Position numbers and translations under genes: made by a program. From Aliiroseovarius marinus (GTDB lineage: Bacteria > Pseudomonadota > Alphaproteobacteria > Rhodobacterales > Rhodobacteraceae), in NCBI RefSeq assembly GCF_004360145.1, contig NZ_ML178712.1, positions 538,179 through 602,178 of the forward strand: 64,000 nt of DNA. The letters are read 5' to 3'. Below the pieces are notes generated by a model. That model was not told where the DNA came from and did no database searches. It saw nothing but the letters and a program-made list of their open reading frames with translations. Positions 56,928-64,000 of this stretch are shown here, piece by piece (positions within the stretch are counted from its first letter, which is position 1; each line of letters opens with the position of its first letter).

Positions 56928-57547
56928 GGAAACATCAGGGGCGCATCACCTTCCGCCCAAACGGGGTTCTTTTTCATGACGGACGCCAAGCGAACGCTGG
57001 TCAAAAACGTCTCTAACCATGCAGAAACGTTGGGTGTGACCTCGCTGTCGAAGCGCGGTTTGTCGATCATGGCGAACTGGCGGACGAAGGGCAGGATGGC
57101 CAGATCCGCGAGCGTCGGGCGGGTGCCAAACAGCCAGCCATCGGCCAGTTGGTCTTCCAGCGCGCCCAGTATCTCCATTGCCTCGGCCCGCGTGACTTCG
57201 GGGTCGCTGTCGGGATGACGTACTGCGTATTTTGTCAGGTCCAACGCGCGTTTGAACGGGCCGTCGAAGCGGTCGATCAGGGCGTGTCCGGCGTCAGGCA
57301 TGTCCGACAACCCTTCGGGGTCGGATTGCCCCAACGCCCACTTCATCACGTCCAAACTTTCGTCCAAAACGCCTGTGTTAGAGACTAAACACGGCACCGT
57401 CGCGCTGGGCGAGGCGTCCAGAAATGCGGCGGGTTTGTCGCGCAAAAGGATCTCGCGCAGTTCAACGTTCACACCCGCGCTGGCAATCGCCAGACGGGCG
57501 CGGATCGCATAGGGGCAGCGGCGGAAGGAATAGAGGATCGCGGTCAT
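56924..57547 (-). CDS. Glutathione S-transferase family protein
   Basis: A 207-residue GST. The N-terminal thioredoxin-like domain starts MTAILYSFRRCPYAIRARLA, with a cysteine-type CPYAIR active site, and contains ATVPCLVSNTGVLDESLDVM (the Glu/Ser glutathione site). The C-terminal helical domain includes WLFGTRPTLADLAILPFVRQ. The cysteine type suggests thiol transfer or reductive chemistry (Omega/Beta-like). The ATG at 57547 is preferred to a start five codons upstream. It converges on alkB: the palindromic TTAA gives a stop on both strands. Confidence 0.92.
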   Translation of the reverse strand: MTAILYSFRRCPYAIRARLAIASAGVNVELREILLRDKPAAFLDASPSATVPCLVSNTGVLDESLDVMKWALGQSDPEGLSDMPDAGHALIDRFDGPFKRALDLTKYAVRHPDSDPEVTRAEAMEILGALEDQLADGWLFGTRPTLADLAILPFVRQFAMIDKPRFDSEVTPNVSAWLETFLTSVRLASVMKKNPVWAEGDAPLMFP

Positions 57548-57560
57548 GCCCCCAGAAAGC

Positions 57561-57592
57561 AAAAAAAACCCTGCCTCGCAAGGAGGCAGGGT
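57561..57592 (-). terminator. Intrinsic terminator of ccrM
   Basis: On the minus strand ACCCTGCCTC and GAGGCAGGGT (57568-57577 with 57583-57592) form a perfect 10-bp stem with loop CTTGC, followed by eight T. It lies 106 bases after the ccrM stop, just before the GST start. It separates the two same-strand genes. Confidence 0.92.
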
Positions 57593-57697
57593 CAGTCAGG
57601 TTGTGCTGTGGCGGCGGGCCACAGGCACAGGCGGTACCTGATGATGCGGGCGCGTCTGATGCGCGCCACGCAAATTCTGTTGTAAATGGAAGTCTGC

Positions 57698-58828
<1,131 letters not shown>

Positions 58829-58872
58829 CTATCAGCGGCGTGTTTTCACGCTCGTTTTGATGAGAACAGGAT

Positions 58873-58911
58873 GAGTCAAAGTGGATTCGCCGTCAAATTC
58901 TTTTTTGAATC
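58873..58911 (-). promoter_or_regulatory. Cluster of three GANTC sites upstream of ccrM
   Basis: GAGTC (58873-58877), GATTC (58884-58888) and GAATC (58907-58911), 75-113 bases before the ccrM ATG. A TTGACG element on the minus strand (58891-58896) is followed after 17 bases by CATCCT. That pair is a weak promoter candidate and it overlaps the sites. CcrM methylates GANTC, so methylation-state control of its own gene is plausible, as known in Caulobacter. Confidence 0.6.
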
Positions 58912-58924
58912 AGCAACTTACATT

Positions 58925-59548
58925 TTACTGTTGATACAAGATATTGTGCACCGGTTTGAACGAACGTCTATGGTGTGGGGTCACACCAAGATTTTGGAGC
59001 GCCAACCTGTGGCTTTTTGACGGGTATCCGGCGTTCGTCTCCCAGCCATAGCCGGGGAACTGTTGCGCCAAATCCACCATGATCCGATCTCGGGCAATTT
59101 TTGCCACGATGGATGCGGCGGAAATCGACACGGATCGCGCGTCGCCTTTCACAATAGTTTCAGATGGCCCGGTCAGTCCGCGCGGGGTTTGGTTTCCGTC
59201 GATCAGCAGATAGTCCGCTTGTTGCGACAGCCCAGCCACCGCGCGTTCCATCGCCAGATGGCTGGCGCGCAGGATGTTCAGCTCGTCGATCTCTTCAACG
59301 GATGCATGGGCGATGCACACACAGGCCTTTTCATGGATCGCGTCCCACAACGCCTCGCGTCGCTTGGCGGACAGCTTCTTGGAATCATTCAGCCCCTCGG
59401 GGATGTCATCGGGGTTCAGAATAACGGCGGCGGCGGTGACAGGACCGGCCAGCGGGCCGCGCCCGACCTCGTCCACGCCGGCGATAGAGTGATAGCCACG
59501 GGTCATCGCGGCGGCTTCGAAGCTGAAATCAGGAACTGTTTTTGTCAT
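58925..59548 (-). CDS. rnhB: Ribonuclease HII
   Basis: Cleaves RNA in RNA-DNA hybrids and removes misincorporated ribonucleotides. The 207-residue protein has the catalytic acids in GVDEVGRGPLAG, LNDSKKLSAKRRE, DYLLIDGNQTPRG and SISAASIVAKIARDR. The last part PGYGWETNAGYPSKSHRLA is also typical. I chose the ATG at 59548; the frame is open about 87 codons further without family match. It lies 126 bases upstream of ccrM on the same strand, an order seen in other alphaproteobacteria. Confidence 0.96.
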   Translation of the reverse strand: MTKTVPDFSFEAAAMTRGYHSIAGVDEVGRGPLAGPVTAAAVILNPDDIPEGLNDSKKLSAKRREALWDAIHEKACVCIAHASVEEIDELNILRASHLAMERAVAGLSQQADYLLIDGNQTPRGLTGPSETIVKGDARSVSISAASIVAKIARDRIMVDLAQQFPGYGWETNAGYPSKSHRLALQNLGVTPHHRRSFKPVHNILYQQ

Positions 59549-59685
59549 GTGACATGCGTTTCCAGTTTTTACTGAAACGTCAAGCATCGCTTTTCGCGTT
59601 CGACCGAAGGGAGAGGCAGCGAACAAGCGATCCAATAAGAACTGGAATCCATGTGAGGTGGCGCAAACCGGCGAGCCCCGCAAGC

Positions 59686-59713
59686 AAAAAGGGCAGAGGC
59701 CGAAGCCTCTGCC
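59686..59713 (-). terminator. Intrinsic terminator with TTCG loop
   Basis: On the minus strand GGCAGAGGC, loop TTCG, GCCTCTGCC (59692-59713) is followed by CTTTTT. The very stable UUCG tetraloop makes this a strong terminator for the secreted-protein gene upstream (59767-60267). Confidence 0.92.
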
Positions 59714-59766
59714 AAGTTTAACGGCGCGTGAAGTGAAAGGGACCGCCGCGCCGCTGCTCGATATTC

Positions 59767-60267
59767 TTAGTAGCGACGCGTTGCGCGGTAGCCGCGTTTG
59801 CTGAGGCATTCAGGCAAATAGCCCCGGCGGGTGACGTAGATGCCTTTGCGGTTCTTCACGACCAGCGTGCTTTCACAACTGCGGGGCAGATCTCGGGCGT
59901 ATTTGAAGTTCTTGTTCAGGCATTGGTTGCTGAACATGATCTTGCGCCCGGTTTGGGTGCGGTATTCACGCAGACAGCTGGCAGGCAGCATGCGGTACTT
60001 GCTGACCCGGTGCGGACGATGCGGGCGATCGGGATAGGTCGGCGTATAGGGGCGCGAGACATGTCCATAGGGGTAGGACGGTTCGTCATCATTTCCGGAC
60101 AACAGCACACCAAGCGTGACCAGCCCCAAAAGGGCTGCGATGATCGCGACACTGTCATCGCCGCGCGTGGCGTCGCGGGCTTGAACCGGGGAAGCGGCCA
60201 GAGTCGCCGCGACAGCAGCACTAAGAACAAGTTTCACAAAAGAGCGGGGCATTGAATTCAGGACCAT
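59767..60267 (-). CDS. Small secreted protein of unknown function, Tyr/Arg-rich
   Basis: A 166-residue protein with an N-terminal export signal (MVLNSMPRSFVKLVLSAAVA and on, cleaved near SPVQA) and a following hydrophobic stretch VAIIAALLGLVTLGVLLSG. The C-terminal half has four cysteines (CLREYRTQTGRK, NQCLNKNF, SCESTLVV, PECLSKRG) and many Arg and Tyr, ending RGYRATRRY. I do not recognise the family. GGAGGAT precedes the ATG. It is divergent from the small secreted protein at 60433, so the two share a control region of 165 bases. Confidence 0.72.
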   Translation of the reverse strand: MVLNSMPRSFVKLVLSAAVAATLAASPVQARDATRGDDSVAIIAALLGLVTLGVLLSGNDDEPSYPYGHVSRPYTPTYPDRPHRPHRVSKYRMLPASCLREYRTQTGRKIMFSNQCLNKNFKYARDLPRSCESTLVVKNRKGIYVTRRGYLPECLSKRGYRATRRY

Positions 60268-60432
60268 GGGATCCTCCTTCCTGTTGGGTCGGCGCAAGCA
60301 GGCGCTTGTCATGCCCCCAACATGCGGACCCCCCTGAAAGACAGGCAATAACGGGGGCGTGTTATCCCCTATCAGCGCCTCATGGCGGGGTTTGTTATTG
60401 AATAACCAGCCCTCGCGCCGCATGGTCAGGCC

Positions 60433-60720
60433 ATGATGAAACGTACCGCTCTTACTTTACTTCTTGTCGCCATGGCATCTACGGCTCAGGCCGCGTGCTA
60501 TGCCGATTACAAGGCCAAACGGGATAACCCGCTAAAGCTCCACTATGGTGTGATCGAGCTGTCCGATGACGCTTGCGACAATCGCAAGGCCGCGCGTCGG
60601 CAGATAAGTGACCGGCTAGAGGCCAATGGCTGGTCCCTTCTGAAAGTCCAATCCATATTTGACGCCACAGGTCTTGAGGAAAGGAAAGAAAGTGCCGGAA
60701 AATTCTTCCTTCGCTACTGA
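60433..60720 (+). CDS. Small secreted protein of unknown function
   Basis: A 95-residue protein with a clear signal peptide: MMKRTALTLLLVAMASTAQA, cleaved before ACYADYKAK. The mature 75 residues contain two cysteines (about positions 22 and 48), which could form a disulfide. It is rich in charged residues. No known domain is evident. Its last 29 bases overlap the start of the membrane-bound winged-helix regulator, so the two are coupled and possibly work together. Confidence 0.7.
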   Translation: MMKRTALTLLLVAMASTAQAACYADYKAKRDNPLKLHYGVIELSDDACDNRKAARRQISDRLEANGWSLLKVQSIFDATGLEERKESAGKFFLRY

Positions 60721-61396
60721 TGCGCTGAAGCGCTCGAATCGCGTGGTTGTCATTGGGATTGTTGCGATTGTGGTGATTCTGCTGGTGGCGGCTGTGTTCC
60801 TGTTCATGACCTTGCCGGATGCGAATGCATTTAACGCGCGGGTTGAACAGATCTTTGTGGAAAATGACGGGCTGACTTCTGGGGCCGAGATCAAGCTGCT
60901 TGAGATTCTGGCCCAGTCCGGCACCGCCTTTGCCGATACGCTGACCAGCTATCGCATGGTGATATTCGTGCTGCTGATCTTTGCCACCGCGCTTTTGGTG
61001 GCGGCCCTTTTGTTCCTTCTGACCATCTTCGGCCTGAACCGCCGCATGGGCGAGATCGAGCGCGCCGGTATTCAAGTGAACTCGCTTCTGATCAGCCGCG
61101 AAGAGCGCACCGTGTATCTGAACAACATGGAGTTCTCGCTGACTGAGGCGGCCATCGAAACCCTGTCTGCCTTGGCCGAAGCGCGCATGGACGAGGATGT
61201 TCTGTCTGGCTCGCAGCTTGAGGGGCTGATCTCGGGCCGTGACCCGTCCGAGTGTGACGAGGCCGCTGGTGCCACCCGCATCAAACGTCTGCGCGACGCG
61301 CTGGGCAACCAGCTGATGAGCGAGCTTTTGGTGAAAACCATCGCCCGCCGCGGCTATATGCTGGCGATTGATAAAGATGTTATTCGGATGATCTGA
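60692..61396 (+). CDS. Membrane-embedded winged-helix transcriptional regulator
   Basis: A 234-residue protein. Two hydrophobic helices, about 18-40 and 89-114, bracket a 48-residue segment that should be periplasmic. The C-terminal part (about 137-226) resembles the OmpR/ToxR winged-helix domain: SREERTVYLNNMEFSLTEAA, ATRIKRLRDALGNQ and LLVKTIARRGYMLAID. This would place the DNA-binding domain C-terminal in the cytoplasm, unlike ToxR or CadC where it is N-terminal. The start is GTG at 60692 with AGGAAAG upstream, inside the end of the previous gene. A terminator follows. Confidence 0.75.
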   Translation: MPENSSFATDALKRSNRVVVIGIVAIVVILLVAAVFLFMTLPDANAFNARVEQIFVENDGLTSGAEIKLLEILAQSGTAFADTLTSYRMVIFVLLIFATALLVAALLFLLTIFGLNRRMGEIERAGIQVNSLLISREERTVYLNNMEFSLTEAAIETLSALAEARMDEDVLSGSQLEGLISGRDPSECDEAAGATRIKRLRDALGNQLMSELLVKTIARRGYMLAIDKDVIRMI

Positions 61397-61442
61397 CACG
61401 CTCTGCAGGCGCGTTCTGCCTGCTTTCGCGTGGTAAGCTGTG

Positions 61443-61476
61443 AACAGGCCGGCCCAGCTTGGTGCCGGCCTGTTTT
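61443..61476 (+). terminator. Intrinsic terminator after the membrane regulator
   Basis: AACAGGCCGGC (61443-61453), a 10-base loop, then GCCGGCCTGTT (61464-61474), followed by TTGCGTTT. The 11-bp stem is perfect. It lies 46 bases after the stop at 61396. Confidence 0.85.
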
Positions 61477-61633
61477 GCGTTTGGCGGGTGGTCCGGCTTT
61501 TCAATTGGGGCGAGAATGTGACGGAATCGCGGCGGAATATTGGACTGCAAGGCACATTTTTAGTAGAATATTGGGAACAACCAGACATTAGTACCCGCTT
61601 GGTTGGGCGGAAAATTTATTAGGAGGGGGAATT

Positions 61634-62035
61634 ATGCGTACAAAAATTCCGGGTCTTTTTGCGGCACTTTTAGCTGCTGTTTTGATGATGCCAGCAACTC
61701 AAGCCACGGCCGATACGGGCTGTACGTCTAACTGCGACGGCAGCGGCGGCACCGGTGATGGCAGTGGCGGTGGCGGCACCGGCGACGGAACCGGTGGCGG
61801 CGGAGATGGCACTGGCGGCGGCGGTGACGACGGCACTGGTGGCGGTACACCTGACGGTGGCGGCGGTGGTGACGACGGAACTGGCGGCGGTACACCTGAT
61901 GGTGGCGGCGGCGGCGGAGACGGCGGCAATGGCGGCAACGGCGGCGGCAAAGGTTCGAAAGCCAATAACGGCTTCGGCAATGGCGGCGGCGATGGCGTGC
62001 CCGGTAAGTCGAACAAGAACGACAACGGTCGCTGA
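61634..62035 (+). CDS. Secreted glycine-rich protein with 15-residue tandem repeats
   Basis: A 133-residue protein. The signal peptide MRTKIPGLFAALLAAVLMMP leads to a cleavage site near ATQATA. The mature part is almost entirely Gly, Asp, Thr and Ser: two exact 15-residue copies of GDDGTGGGTPDGGGG at residues 64-93 are encoded by 45-base near-repeats (61823-61867, 61868-61912). The C terminus (KANNGFGNGGGDGVPGKSNK and on) is a polar tail. Two cysteines lie at 30 and 34. AGGAGGGGG gives a very strong ribosome-binding site. Function is unknown; an acidic, flexible, possibly calcium-binding or adhesive surface protein is a guess. Confidence 0.75.
   Translation: MRTKIPGLFAALLAAVLMMPATQATADTGCTSNCDGSGGTGDGSGGGGTGDGTGGGGDGTGGGGDDGTGGGTPDGGGGGDDGTGGGTPDGGGGGGDGGNGGNGGGKGSKANNGFGNGGGDGVPGKSNKNDNGR
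61823..61912 (+). repeat. 45-base tandem repeat inside the glycine-rich gene
   Basis: Two adjacent 45-base units (61823-61867 and 61868-61912), both encoding GDDGTGGGTPDGGGG, differ only at silent positions. This points to an older duplication kept by selection on the protein sequence. Confidence 0.85.
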
Positions 62036-62084
62036 TATCTTGCACCCGTAGTTACGGGCGAAGATAAGTCGACATGAAAAGATT

Positions 62085-62115
62085 AGCCCGGCAGAAGGAA
62101 CGCTTCTGCCGGGCT
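62085..62115. terminator. Hairpin between convergent genes
   Basis: AGCCCGGCAGAAG (62085-62097), loop GAACG, then CTTCTGCCGGGCT (62103-62115): a perfect 13-bp stem between the glycine-rich gene and the DUF2125 gene, which converge. Flanking T runs are short on both strands (ATTTCGTT; AATCTTTTC), so it may act in both directions. Confidence 0.75.
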
Positions 62116-62146
62116 ATTTCGTTGCAATGAAATGTAAGCGCCAAGC

Positions 62147-63694
62147 TTACTGAAGCTGCATTCCGTTGGCGAAAACCGATCCGTCTGCGGTGACTTCCAG
62201 CGTGGTCATGCGGGCATCATCGCCATTCGCGGCGTCGGCTGCGGTGAACATCTCGAGCATCATCATCGACTGCGCAATCTGTTCTGCCGGAATGCCCAGC
62301 TGCTCTAGCCGTTGCGCCAGCGCAGTCAGGCCCTTGGAGCGCAGTGTCAGCTTGCCTTCCGGACGGGGCATGCCAGGGAAGGTTTCAAGATCGCTGGCAT
62401 CAAAGGTGAATGCACCTTCGCCGGTGACCTCGGCCCCAACAGCCGACAGACGCAACGTATTCAGAGTCGCGCTGCCCGGCTCCAGCGGCAGCATGTCGTC
62501 CAGCGCCATCAGGCTGGCTTCGACATTCGCGAAATCAAGCCATTCGATGTTGTGCTTCAGCGTCCCAGTCAGATCGAGCTTCAGATGGATCGGATCGCGC
62601 GGCAGGGCACCCATCGGGTCGCCCATCGCCCAAACCATATCGTCCAGCGTCAGCCCGTTCAGATCGACGTTGAACGCGACCGGGCCAAAGCTGTCATCCG
62701 CCAGAAGCGGCAGCTGAACATTGGCCGACATCGACGCAATATTCCCGCCCAGCGGCAGCCCCGGCATCATCGGCATTTCCATCTGAACCCGCAGTTCCTC
62801 GGCCGGGCCCGAGATCGTAAGGCCGCTCGCATCCAGCTTCATGGAAGAATCATAGGTCTTGGCCGAGGTCGACTGGGCCATCATCAGCGTGTCGCCCTGC
62901 GACGACACCTGATCCGAGCTGTAGTCGGTCATACGGGTGGTCACGTCCATGACCAACCCGCCCCGCAGCGCCTTGGCAAGATTGGCAAGGTCGATTCCGC
63001 CGGATGGGGTCACAATGCGCATTTCACCTTCAGTACGACCCGATTTAGTGACGCCTTCAACCGTGACAGGGGCATCCCCCTCGATCGACATGGCCTGATT
63101 TACCGTCACGCTCTGCTCATCAAAGGCAAAGGTGACGTCGGATGTGATTACGTCCGTTGTGGTCGTCACGGCTTGCCCGACATAGCCAAGGATCGACCCA
63201 CTCATGGCCATGTTTTGAATCTCGGCCGGAAGGCCAGCCACGTCGAGCGTAAAGTCCATCTGATCGGCTTTCCAATCAGAGGTGATCTTGTCCGGGGTGC
63301 CCGAGAAGATGCTGCTGAGACCCTGATAGGTCGCCGCCATGCTGCCACCGAAGCTTTCGCCGTCAGGAGCGGTGTAAGTCACGTTATAGGTCGTGCTTTC
63401 TGGCATCTTTACCTCGACACGGCCATCGCCCATGTCGATCAGATCGAACCCGCCCATATCCAAGCTGATCGAACCCGCATCAAACGGCAGGGTCAGATCG
63501 AATGTCACGTTCTGCAGCGCAAGGCCATCGCCGCGCTCCGACGTCTCGGCGCTGAGCGCGCCGCCAATCACGGTCGAGCTTTGCTGGAAATGCTGCCAAA
63601 CATCATTCGTAGTCAGATCCGCGAAGGCGGTACCGGGCAGGAAGGTTGCGCCCAGAAAAGCGGCGCTGGTCAGCCGGGTGGCAAGTGTTTGCAT
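62147..63694 (-). CDS. DUF2125 family exported protein
   Basis: A 515-residue protein with a signal peptide MQTLATRLTSAAFLGATFLP ending TAFAD. The body is repetitive beta-rich sequence: NVTFDLTLPFDAGSISLDMG, AFNVDLNGLTLDDMVWAMGD, HLKLDLTGTLKHN and so on, as in DUF2125 proteins of Rhodobacterales. Their function is not known; a periplasmic or envelope-associated role fits. The start at 63694 gives the clean signal peptide; an ATG ten codons upstream is possible. It is convergent with the glycine-rich gene. Confidence 0.82.
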   Translation of the reverse strand: MQTLATRLTSAAFLGATFLPGTAFADLTTNDVWQHFQQSSTVIGGALSAETSERGDGLALQNVTFDLTLPFDAGSISLDMGGFDLIDMGDGRVEVKMPESTTYNVTYTAPDGESFGGSMAATYQGLSSIFSGTPDKITSDWKADQMDFTLDVAGLPAEIQNMAMSGSILGYVGQAVTTTTDVITSDVTFAFDEQSVTVNQAMSIEGDAPVTVEGVTKSGRTEGEMRIVTPSGGIDLANLAKALRGGLVMDVTTRMTDYSSDQVSSQGDTLMMAQSTSAKTYDSSMKLDASGLTISGPAEELRVQMEMPMMPGLPLGGNIASMSANVQLPLLADDSFGPVAFNVDLNGLTLDDMVWAMGDPMGALPRDPIHLKLDLTGTLKHNIEWLDFANVEASLMALDDMLPLEPGSATLNTLRLSAVGAEVTGEGAFTFDASDLETFPGMPRPEGKLTLRSKGLTALAQRLEQLGIPAEQIAQSMMMLEMFTAADAANGDDARMTTLEVTADGSVFANGMQLQ

Positions 63695-63826
63695 GTGCGA
63701 TAATCCTTTGCACTCAATGTTCAATTGACGCGAAGGTATGTCAGCGAAAGGGGGGTTACAACACCTTTCAGAGTATCTCTGGGATAGGATTCAATGCATC
63801 CGTGCAGGGCTGCGCGCCCCGCGGAT

Positions 63827-64000
63827 CTATTGCGCACTGCCCAGCAAAACATCCTTGATCAGAGCCAGCTGATCCGAGCGGACCATCTCGGGCGACAGGT
63901 GTAGAACCAGCTTTCGCGGAAGGTCGACAATGCCTGCGAAGGGACGCACCAGCTCGCCGCTGACCAGAAAACGCTGCACCAGTGCCTCGTGGGCCATCAA
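63827..64000 (-). CDS. Probable LysR-type regulator, C-terminal end (partial)
   Basis: The last 57 residues of a gene that enters from the right edge, ending with a TAG stop at 63827. The sequence LMAHEALVQRFLVSGELVRP followed by F and later DQLALIKDVLLG resembles the C-terminal end of the LysR effector-binding domain, where a pattern of leucines is followed by SGELVRPF. Too little is visible for a firm call, and the target is unknown. Confidence 0.55.
   Translation of the reverse strand: MMAHEALVQRFLVSGELVRPFAGIVDLPRKLVLHLSPEMVRSDQLALIKDVLLGSAQ

Noticed and set aside
61440-61622. 60-codon frame upstream of the glycine-rich gene
   Set aside because: It starts inside the terminator stem of the membrane regulator and has no ribosome-binding site.
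61728-62045. Arg/Pro-rich antisense frames opposite the glycine-rich gene
   Set aside because: Glycine codons (GGN) read backwards as proline or cross-frame arginine; these are composition artefacts.

Overview
The window is a gene-dense, GC-rich chromosomal segment of an alphaproteobacterium. It is most likely a member of the Roseobacter group or a close relative in Rhodobacteraceae. Supporting signs are the hslV-acetyltransferase-hslU order, comF-grxC-nitrilase next to ubiG, rimP-nusA-ylxR/L7Ae-infB, lptCAB-raiA-ptsN, mutY beside a dciA-like gene and dsbA, ccrM beside rnhB, a DUF2125 protein, a GT14-DUF5927 protein and a SoeABC-like cytoplasmic molybdoenzyme. I see no rRNA, tRNA, insertion sequence, prophage, CRISPR array or plasmid function. 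Almost all of the sequence is coding.

Layout: 1-8.4 kb holds proteostasis and housekeeping genes (hslU partial, hslV, hemH, a BioC/NDUFAF5-like methyltransferase, comF, grxC, a nitrilase-family amidase, a MarR regulator, a GNAT, ubiG, pip). A GSCFA protein follows at 8.4-9.7 kb. From 10 to 15.5 kb lies the rimP-nusA-rpp-infB translation/transcription operon, preceded by a short leader with its own promoter and intrinsic terminator. From 15.5 to 28.8 kb come mutT, argJ, a parvulin, secA, an acyltransferase-SGNH protein, a phosphate-binding-like/OmpA fusion, radC, dnaJ and dnaK.

From 29 to 38 kb lies a surface-glycan region: an ABC-2 permease, cysQ, kdsB, galU, two tandem paralogous glycosyltransferases, a GT14-DUF5927 protein and a two-module sulfotransferase-like protein. 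CysQ (removal of 3'-phosphoadenosine 5'-phosphate) next to a sulfotransferase-like gene and sugar-nucleotide genes suggests that a sulfated cell-surface glycan is made here. From 38 to 42 kb come ptsN, raiA, the LPS-transport genes lptB-lptA-lptC and a short RNase D.

From 42 to 50 kb are a SoeABC-type sulfite dehydrogenase (DMSO reductase superfamily), a siroheme synthase with only half a methyltransferase domain, and an arsenate-resistance pair (arsenate-specific GAPDH plus ArsJ). From 50 to 57.5 kb come an esterase, a divergent Kdo transferase, lpxK, dsbA, a dciA-like gene, mutY, an AlkB-type alkane monooxygenase and a glutathione transferase. From 57.6 to 64 kb come the cell-cycle methylase ccrM (three GANTC sites lie just upstream), rnhB, three small secreted proteins around a membrane-embedded winged-helix regulator, a DUF2125 protein and the end of a probable LysR regulator.

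The most interesting regions are the predicted sulfated-glycan locus, the rimP leader, the membrane-embedded regulator with its secreted neighbours, and the GANTC cluster in front of ccrM. All functions are inferred from sequence only; no database search was run.
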